From positions 1-12,492 of the forward strand of contig DJIE01000193.1 in assembly GCA_002433465.1 (NCBI GenBank): a stretch of 12,492 nt of DNA, in the 5' to 3' direction. Origin of the DNA: Salinisphaera sp. UBA6602. GTDB lineage: Bacteria > Pseudomonadota > Gammaproteobacteria > Nevskiales > Salinisphaeraceae. Shown here one piece after another: positions 6,814 to 12,492 of this stretch (the first letter of the stretch is position 1; each line of letters begins with the position of its first letter). The notes below the pieces were generated by a model. It was not told where the DNA came from. It did not search any database and saw only the letters and a list, made by a program, of their open reading frames with translations. The position numbers and the translations under genes were made by a program.

Positions 6814-6996
6814 CGCACGGATTATCGATAGATCGTCACCTCGGCACGCCTGGGTTGGCAATGCTGCCCTCGACCGAATATCGCATGGGCCGATGTCATG
6901 GGAAAGCGATCGATAGTCGTAGCCAACACGAATGAGATCTTCTATATCCGCGGACAGTATATTTAATTCCCGCCCCCAAGTCGGTTGGGTCCACAA
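6808..6996 (-). CDS. Possible short cassette ORF, degenerate
   Basis: An open frame of about 62 codons runs from a TTG at 6996 to TAA at 6808-6810, the stop lying in the outer box of site E as in the other cassettes. The same frame is open up to an ATG at 7089, but that start would lie inside attC site F and its first part would be attC sequence, so I do not favour it. The peptide contains DYRSLSHDIGPCDIR, which is similar to a peptide in the next cassette (7136-7249). No ribosome binding site or known family is seen. It may be a cassette relic. Confidence 0.25.
   Translation of the reverse strand: MWTQPTWGRELNILSADIEDLIRVGYDYRSLSHDIGPCDIRSRAALPTQACRGDDLSIIRAA
6861..6925. repeat. Imperfect 65-bp repeat, copy 1
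   Basis: This copy is about 70 % identical by eye to 7141-7205, with no gaps and an offset of 280 bp. The best-kept blocks are ACCGAATATCGCA (6873-6885 against 7153-7165) and CGATAGTCG. On the minus strand both copies encode a similar peptide (DYR-x-[IL]-S then PCDIR) in corresponding frames. Confidence 0.65.
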
Positions 6997-7006
6997 CGCG
7001 GCAAAC

Positions 7007-7020
7007 TTGTTACCTAACGC
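7007..7020 (-). repeat. Direct repeat TTGTTACCTAACGC, copy 2
   Basis: This is an exact second copy of 6736-6749, here forming the core end of attC-like site F and the first bases of the following cassette in the minus-strand reading. Confidence 0.6.
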
Positions 7021-7115
7021 TAAGCCCCGCAGGCGCCACTTAAAGCTCGAGAGCTTTTGAAATAGACAGATGTGAATAAGGCTGCCCATCAGACCAAGCG
7101 GCTTACGACTATAGC
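7012..7115 (-). repeat. attC-like site F (104 bp)
   Basis: On the minus strand GCTATAG (7109-7115) and GTTAGGT (7012-7018) form the outer pair, and TAAGCC with GGCTTA form the inner pair at matching distances. The tip holds a strong stem, AAAGCTC/GAGCTTT (about 7041-7056). Its length equals sites A and C, but its arms differ from the CAGTTG type, so it belongs to another attC lineage. It would be the first site of the array in reading order. Confidence 0.55.
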
Positions 7116-7135
7116 TTCCGTCCGTACGCCTAAAT

Positions 7136-7249
7136 TTACGATCCCGCCCTGAACCGAATATCGCACGGACTGCGATTGCGAGAAATCGCTCGATAGTCGA
7201 AGCTGGCGACGAGAGGCCTCTTGGTTTGTCGCGAGCGTCGCAAGCTCAT
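7136..7249 (-). CDS. Possible 37-residue cassette peptide
   Basis: An ATG at 7249 opens a frame of 37 codons ending with TAA at 7136-7138, just ahead of site F. The N-terminal half is basic (MSLRRSRQTKR), and the C-terminal half (FDYRAISRNRSPCDIRFRAG) matches a peptide of the next cassette. The shared frame hints at a coding origin, but there is no visible ribosome binding site, and the length is short. Confidence 0.25.
   Translation of the reverse strand: MSLRRSRQTKRPLVASFDYRAISRNRSPCDIRFRAGS
7141..7205. repeat. Imperfect 65-bp repeat, copy 2
   Basis: This is the partner of 6861-6925 (see that entry). This copy contains a stem GCGATT/AATCGC that is only partly kept in copy 1. It lies between the C45 hydrolase start and site F. 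Confidence 0.65.
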
Positions 7250-7283
7250 ACGCTGCCGATGACAAACCTATCCCCTCTCGCCG

Positions 7284-8378
7284 ATGACACTTACACCACT
7301 CGCACTTACAGGATCACCCGCCGCGATGGGCGCCGCTCACGGCAGACGCTATCGTGATGCCATTCAGCACTTCGGCGCGGAACGCACGCGTATGCTCGGC
7401 TCGGCTTATTGGGTCGGGCGCGAGTTGGATCGGGAGGCGGTGCTGGATATGGCCGCACAGTGCCTGCCGGCCCACGAACGGCTTGATCCCGCGTTAACCG
7501 ACGAACTCCGCGCCATGGCCGATGCGGCCGGGCTGGATATCGCCGAGCTGCTGGTGGTGAGCGGTTTCACCGATCTGGTGGATACGGTTTACAACACGCC
7601 GGCGAACAGGTCCGCCACGCCTGCGCCACCGGCCGCGGATCAATGCACAGCGATGCTGGTGCCCGGCGAATGCTGTGCCGACGGCAACGCGCTGTTCGCC
7701 CAGACCTGGGATATGCACGAAAGCGCGGCCGAGCATGTGGTGATGATCGACGGGCGGCCCGACGATGCCCCGGCCTTTACGGCGTTCACCAGCATGGGCT
7801 GCCCGGGCATGATCGGGATGAACGCGCACGGCATTACGGTAGGCATCAATAATCTAGTGGCCGTGGACGGCCAGCCGGGCGTGACCTGGAATTTCGTGGT
7901 GCGCGCGATTTTGCGTCAAAGCAATATCGAGGACGCCCTGGCCTGTATTACCGATACGCCGCTGGCCGGCGCCCACAACTATCTGCTGCTGGATGCGAAC
8001 GGCCGCGGCTTTAACGTGGAAGCCATGCCGAGCCGGCATGCGATTACCCCGCTCGAAGACCGGCCAGTGGTGCATACCAACCACTGCCTGACCGACGCGA
8101 CGCAGGCGGTCGAACGCCAACGCTTGCCAGGCTCTCAGGCATCCAGTGAGAAGCGTCTGACACGTGCCAAGACGCTGCTCGACGATACGAGTTCACACGA
8201 TATCGACACGCTGGCCGCAATCACCCGCGACCCCGAAGCGATTTGTGTGCAGGCCACGCCCAAGGTGCGGAAAGCCACCTGCGGTGCGGTGATCGCCGAC
8301 CCGGCCAAGCGCACGCTATGGGCACTGCGGGGTCTGCCGTCGGAGCAACAATACGAGCCGTTTCGACTCGCGGACTGA
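7284..8378 (+). CDS. C45 family peptidase / acyl-CoA:6-APA acyltransferase-like hydrolase
   Basis: This 364-residue Ntn-type hydrolase is related to fungal isopenicillin N acyltransferase (peptidase family C45). Such proteins cleave themselves before a Cys that becomes the nucleophile. Here DQCTAM (119-124) gives Cys121 as the expected cleavage point after Gln120. Other family features are SPAAMGAAHGRRY (11-23), the substrate-side FAQTWDMHE, the central MNAHGITVGINNL, GAHNYLLLD and VHTNHCL. Bacterial members are thought to act on amide or N-acyl bonds; the natural substrate is unknown. ATG at 7284 gives the usual N-terminus; no strong ribosome binding site is seen. The gene marks the return to GC-rich chromosome next to the cassette array and converges on the lactonase-like gene. 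An N-acyl hydrolase next to an AHL-lactonase-like gene is suggestive but may be chance. Confidence 0.85.
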   Translation: MTLTPLALTGSPAAMGAAHGRRYRDAIQHFGAERTRMLGSAYWVGRELDREAVLDMAAQCLPAHERLDPALTDELRAMADAAGLDIAELLVVSGFTDLVDTVYNTPANRSATPAPPAADQCTAMLVPGECCADGNALFAQTWDMHESAAEHVVMIDGRPDDAPAFTAFTSMGCPGMIGMNAHGITVGINNLVAVDGQPGVTWNFVVRAILRQSNIEDALACITDTPLAGAHNYLLLDANGRGFNVEAMPSRHAITPLEDRPVVHTNHCLTDATQAVERQRLPGSQASSEKRLTRAKTLLDDTSSHDIDTLAAITRDPEAICVQATPKVRKATCGAVIADPAKRTLWALRGLPSEQQYEPFRLAD

Positions 8379-8406
8379 CGCGCTGGCCATCGTGCGTTTT
8401 AGCTAA

Positions 8407-9186
8407 TCAATCGCGATACGCCGGAAAGGCCGGCAACGACCGAAAGAAGTCGAAGTCGTGGTTGGGCCAGAGTTTGGCGTTTTCGGCTGTGCCCATCTGT
8501 TTGATACGACGGATGCTGGCCAGGGCTTCGGCTTCGCGATCCTGCCAGCAGTAACCGGAGGCGATTTCGTCTGCAAGGTTTTCGGTGAGGTCGGCGGCGT
8601 CGCCGCATAGAATCACCGGCGGGCCCTTGGGCAGCTCGATGAACAGCGACATATGGCCGGCCGTGTGGCCTGGCGTTTCGAAGGCATGCACGCCCGGCGC
8701 CACGTCGTAATCGCCGTGCTGGATTTTCCAGCGATCGCGATCGGCGATCTCGTCTTCGAAAATACCGCTGACTTCGCCGGTATCGGCGGCCGCGACTTCA
8801 GCGTGATGGATATGTACATCGCAACCGGGCACGTCACACAGCCCGCCGGCGTGATCGAAATGCAGATGGCTCAGGAACACCACATCGATATCGGCCACGC
8901 TCAGGCCCAGCGCTTGGAGATAGTGCGGGATGCGCTGGGTCTGCGACATCTGGGGCACCTCGAACGTCGGGCGCATGGGCTCGAGATATTGTTCGCGCAG
9001 CTCGGGCGTGGCGATCTTGTGATAATCGCAGCCCACATCGAAGAGAACGCGCCCGTTCGGCGTTTCGATCAGATACGCGAGAATCGGCGCATCGATATAT
9101 ACGCCGTAGCCGCGATGGCGCGTAGAGACGGTCTTTTCGTAGCGGTGGGTCGCCGTGAGTAATGGATAAATTCGGGTTCGGTTCAT
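8407..9186 (-). CDS. N-acyl homoserine lactonase family metallohydrolase
   Basis: This 259-residue metallo-beta-lactamase fold protein is of the AiiA/AttM type. Motifs are SHLHFDHAGG (106-115, the metal motif HxHxDH), PGHTAGH (172-178), GDAAD (195-199) and WPNHDFDFF near the C-terminus, so the metal ligands appear complete. Family members open the lactone ring of quorum-sensing signals, but many relatives act on other lactones or esters, so the substrate here is open. I chose ATG at 9186 (MNRTRIYPLL), the usual family N-terminus, with GGGGA a few bases upstream. A GTG at 9249 would add 21 residues without family support. It follows the kinase gene by 78 bp on the same strand and could be the last gene of that operon or have its own promoter. 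Confidence 0.83.
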   Translation of the reverse strand: MNRTRIYPLLTATHRYEKTVSTRHRGYGVYIDAPILAYLIETPNGRVLFDVGCDYHKIATPELREQYLEPMRPTFEVPQMSQTQRIPHYLQALGLSVADIDVVFLSHLHFDHAGGLCDVPGCDVHIHHAEVAAADTGEVSGIFEDEIADRDRWKIQHGDYDVAPGVHAFETPGHTAGHMSLFIELPKGPPVILCGDAADLTENLADEIASGYCWQDREAEALASIRRIKQMGTAENAKLWPNHDFDFFRSLPAFPAYRD

Positions 9187-9264
9187 AAGCCGGTCCCCGA
9201 CTTGCGCGGCCGCCGCTCCAGCCGGTGTCGTTCTGGCGGACTGAAACACATGGGCTTTCGTTCT

Positions 9265-10998
9265 CTATCCACGCGCGATATAAAACAATAAAGCGGCCAC
9301 CACTACGCCAAGCACTGCCGACAAGCCTTTCCAGAAGCGGTTGGGGTCGCGCTCTATCAGCGGTAGCCGATGATCGGAGACCAGCCCGCCGCGCGGGTGG
9401 CGCAGGTCGTAGACGAATTCGGCGACTTCGGCATAGCGCTGGTTCGGATTCGGGTGCAGGGCCTTACGCAGGGCGCCGTCCACCCAGGCGGGCACATCGC
9501 TGTTGTAGGCGATCGCGCTGGGGTAATTGAGCCGGTTCAGATCGGCGCTGCTGCGCGCCCGCGATACGTTCGGCCCGTACGGCAGGCGGCCGGTGAGCAT
9601 TTGATAGGCGATCACGCCCAGCGAATACACGTCGGAGCGGGTCGTGCCCTGCCCGCCGATGAAATATTCCGGCGCGGCGTACTGGCTGGTGCCGAGCACG
9701 TCGTCGCTGCCGTGGCGGCCGGCGCTTTCGCGGATGCCGGCGACCTCGACGGCGCCGAAATCGATGATCTTCACCGTGCCGAGCCTGTCGATGAGGATAT
9801 TGTCGGGCCGCAGATCCTGGTGAATCATCTCCTGGCGATGAAAGGCGAGCACGCCCTTGCCGATCTGTTCCACGATGGGGCGCACGCTGGCCATATCGGG
9901 CTGCGGATGATCGATCATCCACTGTGTAAGCGTCTGGCCCTCGACATATTCCATGGCCACATAGACATGCGCCGGCTTGCGCCGCGGCGGCGAGGCCTTG
10001 AGCACGTGGGGGCTGTCGATACGCCGGGCGATCCATTCCTCGAGCAGAAAGCGCTCCAGCAGCAGCGGGTCGGCCTTGAGGTCGCTGGCCGGCACTTTAA
10101 GGGCCACCACCTGCTCGCTGTCGTTGTCGCGGGCCAGAAACACATGGCTGCGCCCGCTGATATGCAGCGTACGCACGATCTCGTAGCCTTCGAAGGTCAT
10201 ACGGGGTTCGAGCGCGGGCGCGAACGCCAGATCGGTGAGTCGCTCGGCGATATCGTCCGGGTCCTGTTCGTCGAGGCTGTCGACGCGCACGATCTGCACG
10301 GTGAGGTTGTCGTGGCTGCCGTGTTCGTAGGCCATGTCCACGATGCGTTGGGCCGCGGTTTCCAGCGCATCGCCGTGGCAGGCCACGGTATCGATGAGGG
10401 TGGCATCGTCCATGTATTCGTAGACGCCGTCGGTGGCGAGGATGAACACGTCGCCCACGTCGATCGCGAGTCGCTGGTAGTCGATTTCCACCTGATTGTT
10501 AATGCCCAGCGCCCGGGCCAGATAGCTTTCATGGCGCGACATGCGGATACGATGATCTTCGGTCAGGCGTTCGAGCGCGCCATCGCGCAGGCGATAGATA
10601 CGCGCATCGCCGACATGAAACAGATAGGCGCTTGCGGCCTTGAACACCACCGCGCTGAAGGTGCACACATAGCCGCGATCCGCATCTTCGCGATACTGGC
10701 TCTGGCGTGTCTGGGCATACAGCCAGGCGTTGATGGCGGTAATGACGCGCTGTGCCGAATTACGAACCGACCAGGCATCGGAGGTGCAATAGTAGTCTTC
10801 GAGAAAACTCGACACCGCGGTTTCGCTGGCGATATGGGCCACATCGCTGCTGCTGATACCGTCGGCGATGGCCAGGGCAATGCCCTTGGACTGCAATGCC
10901 GTCCCCTCGGGTAGGCGCAGGCCGTGAAAATCCTGGTTGCGCGGTTTGCGACCGGCCTGGGTAGCCTGACCGGCGGTGATGGCAAGCGACGTGTTCAT
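9265..10998 (-). CDS. Fused PP2C phosphatase and Ser/Thr kinase with membrane tail
   Basis: This 577-residue bifunctional signalling protein has a PP2C domain at about 5-240 with RNQDF (20-24), AIADGIS (43-49), FHVGDARIYRL (127-137), ATDGVYEY (188-195) and SHDNLTV (228-234), so the metal-binding Asp residues are present. The kinase domain is at about 270-535, with a Gly-loop that is poor (LHISGRSHVF, 278-287), Lys301, HQDLRPDNIL (393-402), DFG (413-415) and APE (442-444). A single hydrophobic helix (about 555-575) anchors the C-terminus. Fused proteins like this are often next to nitrite or nitrate assimilation genes. Here it follows the FNT channel by 94 bp on the same strand, so it may sense or control that transporter or cyanate use; the target is unknown. 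The start is the ATG at 10998. Confidence 0.88.
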   Translation of the reverse strand: MNTSLAITAGQATQAGRKPRNQDFHGLRLPEGTALQSKGIALAIADGISSSDVAHIASETAVSSFLEDYYCTSDAWSVRNSAQRVITAINAWLYAQTRQSQYREDADRGYVCTFSAVVFKAASAYLFHVGDARIYRLRDGALERLTEDHRIRMSRHESYLARALGINNQVEIDYQRLAIDVGDVFILATDGVYEYMDDATLIDTVACHGDALETAAQRIVDMAYEHGSHDNLTVQIVRVDSLDEQDPDDIAERLTDLAFAPALEPRMTFEGYEIVRTLHISGRSHVFLARDNDSEQVVALKVPASDLKADPLLLERFLLEEWIARRIDSPHVLKASPPRRKPAHVYVAMEYVEGQTLTQWMIDHPQPDMASVRPIVEQIGKGVLAFHRQEMIHQDLRPDNILIDRLGTVKIIDFGAVEVAGIRESAGRHGSDDVLGTSQYAAPEYFIGGQGTTRSDVYSLGVIAYQMLTGRLPYGPNVSRARSSADLNRLNYPSAIAYNSDVPAWVDGALRKALHPNPNQRYAEVAEFVYDLRHPRGGLVSDHRLPLIERDPNRFWKGLSAVLGVVVAALLFYIARG

Positions 10999-11092
10999 GA
11001 CCGCATCACTCGCTGGCGCAACGCGCTCGATACGGGATCACGGGGCGAACCGATGGCCCGCCCCGTGAGTTGCCGGCATAAACGCGCGGCGA

Positions 11093-11905
11093 TCAAACGA
11101 TCTCGCGCCGTGCCTGGGTACGCACGTGGGTGGAATACAGCGTCAGCCCGGTGAGCGAAATGCCGCCGACGATATTGCCCAGCACGGTGGGAATCTCGTT
11201 CCAGACGATGTAGTCCCCCAGTGTATAGCTGCCGCCCAGAATCAGCCCCAGCGGGAACAGGAACATGTTCACCACCGAGTGCTCGAAGCCGAGATAGAAG
11301 AACACCATGATCGGCATCCACATGGCTGCGATCTTGCCGGTGGCCGAGGTCGACACCATGGCGCCCACCACGCCCATCGACACCATCCAGTTGCACAGAC
11401 AGCCGCGGATGAACAGCGTCATCCAGCCGCCGAAACCGTGCTCCTTGTAGCCGAGCGTACGGCCTTCACCGACGTGTGCAATCGTCTGGCCGACTTCGTT
11501 GACCGGTACGGAAAAGCCGTAGGTGAAGTTGATCGACATGATCACGGCCACCGTGAGCGCGCCGGCCAGATTGCCGAGGAACACCAGCCCCCAGTTTTCC
11601 AGCACCCGGGGGATGGTCACGCCCGGGCGCTTGTCCAGCCAGGCCAGCGGGGTGAGCATGAACACCCCGGTGAGCAGGTCGAACTTCATCAGGTAAAGCA
11701 TGCAGAAGCCGACCGGGAACAGCACCGCGCCCAGCAGCGGGTTGCCCGTGTTCACGGTGATGGTGACCGCAAAGACCACGGCCAGCGCCAGGATCGCGCC
11801 GGCCATATAGGCACGCACGATGGTGTCGCGTCGGCCCATATAGATTTTGGATTCGCCGGAATCGACCATCTTCTTGACGAATTCCGCCGGTTCTAGATAC
11901 GACAT
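11093..11905 (-). CDS. Formate/nitrite transporter (FNT) family channel
   Basis: This 270-residue inner-membrane protein has about six hydrophobic spans. Members form pentamers that pass small monovalent anions such as formate, nitrite or hydrosulfide. Family marks are GNLAGAL (111-117), CNWMVSMGVV (171-180), FEHSVVNMFLFPLG (207-220, with the pore His209 and Asn213) and GNIVGG (243-248). The start ATG at 11905 is preceded by GGGAG at a good distance. It lies 54 bp after cynS on the same strand, so both are probably on one transcript. Cyanate has the size and charge of FNT substrates, so cyanate or nitrite import is a reasonable inference; sequence alone cannot choose between anions. Confidence 0.9.
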   Translation of the reverse strand: MSYLEPAEFVKKMVDSGESKIYMGRRDTIVRAYMAGAILALAVVFAVTITVNTGNPLLGAVLFPVGFCMLYLMKFDLLTGVFMLTPLAWLDKRPGVTIPRVLENWGLVFLGNLAGALTVAVIMSINFTYGFSVPVNEVGQTIAHVGEGRTLGYKEHGFGGWMTLFIRGCLCNWMVSMGVVGAMVSTSATGKIAAMWMPIMVFFYLGFEHSVVNMFLFPLGLILGGSYTLGDYIVWNEIPTVLGNIVGGISLTGLTLYSTHVRTQARREIV

Positions 11906-11959
11906 GGGTTCTCCCTGAAACGAGGTGACTGCACCGGAATAGAGCGCTGCATCGCGGTG

Positions 11960-12406
11960 CTACCAGCGCACATAGGGCAGGAACTTGCCGTTCATGACGA
12001 TCTTCACGCGATCCCCCTTGGGATGTTCTTCGCGCGCCACGTCGATGGTGAAATCGATCGCCGACATGATGCCGTCGCCAAATTCTTCGTGAATGCACTG
12101 CTTCACGCCCGGGCCGAATACCGACAGAATCTCGTAGAAACGATAGAGCAGCGGATCGCTGGGGATGGTCTTGTCCATCCATTGCCCTTTCAGAGGGCAT
12201 TCCTGTAATGCATCGGCGACGTCGTCGCCCAGGTCGAGCACGGCCGTGATCTTCTGGGCCTGTTCTTCGGTCGCCGAGGCTTCGCCCAGGCAGGCAGTGG
12301 CCGTCCATACCGGCGCCATGCCGATCTCGGCGGCGATTTCATCCCAACGCAGTCCCTTGGCTTTCTTGGCATCCAGAATGGCCCGGGTCATGTCTTTCTT
12401 TTCCAC
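11960..12406 (-). CDS. cynS: Cyanate hydratase (cyanase)
   Basis: Cyanase joins cyanate with bicarbonate, giving carbamate that falls to ammonia and CO2, which removes toxic cyanate and supplies nitrogen. The protein has 148 residues (E. coli CynS has 156): an N-terminal helix-turn-helix-like domain (about 5-80) and the conserved catalytic domain with YRFYEILSVFG (88-98) and EEFGDGIMSAIDF (107-119). Arg89, Glu92 and Ser115 match the catalytic trio of E. coli. I prefer the GTG at 12406 because AAGGGG lies six bases before it; ATG at 12391 would give 143 residues. It is the first gene of the minus-strand run that continues with the FNT channel. There is no cynT carbonic anhydrase or cynR regulator in the window, though upstream DNA is cut off. 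Confidence 0.95.
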   Translation of the reverse strand: MEKKDMTRAILDAKKAKGLRWDEIAAEIGMAPVWTATACLGEASATEEQAQKITAVLDLGDDVADALQECPLKGQWMDKTIPSDPLLYRFYEILSVFGPGVKQCIHEEFGDGIMSAIDFTIDVAREEHPKGDRVKIVMNGKFLPYVRW

Positions 12407-12492
12407 AGTGTTCCCCTTGATGACGTGAGTTTCTGTCGCCCGGGCGTTGTAACGCGCGCCCCGCCGCGTACCGGTGCGACATCGACAGCGCT
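12407..12492 (-). other. Upstream region of cynS, cut by the window end
   Basis: This GC-rich leader should contain the promoter of the cynS-FNT-kinase operon. Apart from the ribosome binding site AAGGGG before the GTG, I see no recognisable regulator site. Confidence 0.35.

Larger units (their letters stand above)
3798..7115 (-). mobile_element. Integron cassette array lacking an integrase (CALIN)
   Basis: Four closely similar imperfect palindromes (3798-3899, 4348-4421, 5157-5258, 6049-6123) each sit just after a minus-strand gene, and two diverged ones follow at 6689-6813 and 7012-7115. Each has an outer RYYYAAC/GTTRRRY-like pair and an inner inverted pair around CAGTTG/CAACTG, the plan of integron attC sites. 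In the minus-strand reading the left inner arm carries one extra base, which is how canonical attC sites are oriented, so the sites and genes agree in direction. The sites resemble each other much more than the genes do, as in chromosomal (sedentary) integrons. No intI or attI is found in the window, and ordinary GC-rich genes close in at both ends. Cassette genes are visibly AT-richer than the flanks. The exact left limit is uncertain because ccdAB may belong to it. Confidence 0.85.

Noticed and set aside
6997..7089. Upstream extension of the short cassette ORF to ATG 7089
   Set aside because: The extension consists of attC site F sequence, so a start there would put a gene across a recombination site.
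7116..7283. Possible attI or integrase remnant at the head of the array
   Set aside because: No tyrosine recombinase motif or attI-like core is visible; only the repeat copy and a 37-codon frame are there.
9370..10914. 514-codon plus-strand open frame
   Set aside because: It is antisense to the PP2C-kinase gene; the peptide is low-complexity and has no domain, while the minus strand shows all phosphatase and kinase motifs.
11126..11896. 256-codon plus-strand open frame
   Set aside because: It is antisense to the FNT channel gene; the His/Arg/Gln-rich peptide is a shadow of membrane codons.

Overview
The flanks are GC-rich, with codon use typical of a high-GC gammaproteobacterium. The gene set (beta-CASP hydrolase, C45 hydrolase, cyanase with an FNT channel, CcdAB, integron-type attC sites) would suit a marine or halophilic lineage such as Salinisphaera. 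That placement is an inference from composition and gene content, not a match. The middle third (about 3.6-7.2 kb) is clearly more AT-rich and has a different layout.

Region 1 (1-2782) is chromosomal: a DUF3750 protein on the plus strand, convergent with a beta-CASP/metallo-beta-lactamase hydrolase on the minus strand. Region 2 (about 3008-3633) is a ccdAB toxin-antitoxin operon on the plus strand. Region 3 (3798-7115) is an integron cassette array with no integrase in the window, i.e. a CALIN. Four closely related attC sites (102, 74, 102 and 75 bp) alternate with four minus-strand cassette genes, and two more diverged attC-like sites extend the array to the right. The cassette genes encode a small three-helix membrane protein, a two-helix membrane protein with a helical tail, a helical protein with a C-terminal membrane segment, and an MtlR/HEPN-like protein with an R-x4-H motif. 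The stop codon of several cassette genes lies inside the outer attC box, so each gene fills its cassette. The right edge (6.7-7.25 kb) holds degenerate cassettes with a duplicated ~65-bp element.

Region 4 (7284-12406) returns to GC-rich chromosome. A C45 (acyl-CoA:6-APA acyltransferase-like) hydrolase on the plus strand is convergent with a minus-strand run reading cynS (cyanase), a formate/nitrite-type channel, a fused PP2C phosphatase/Ser-Thr kinase with a membrane tail, and an AHL-lactonase-family metallohydrolase. The first three look like one operon for taking up and detoxifying cyanate (or using it as nitrogen) with an attached phospho-signalling protein.

The most interesting part is the cassette array. 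It is a compact set of uncharacterised membrane and HEPN-like genes bounded by structurally conserved attC sites, one of which shows compensatory changes. A gyrase-targeting TA module sits at its distal end in the opposite orientation.
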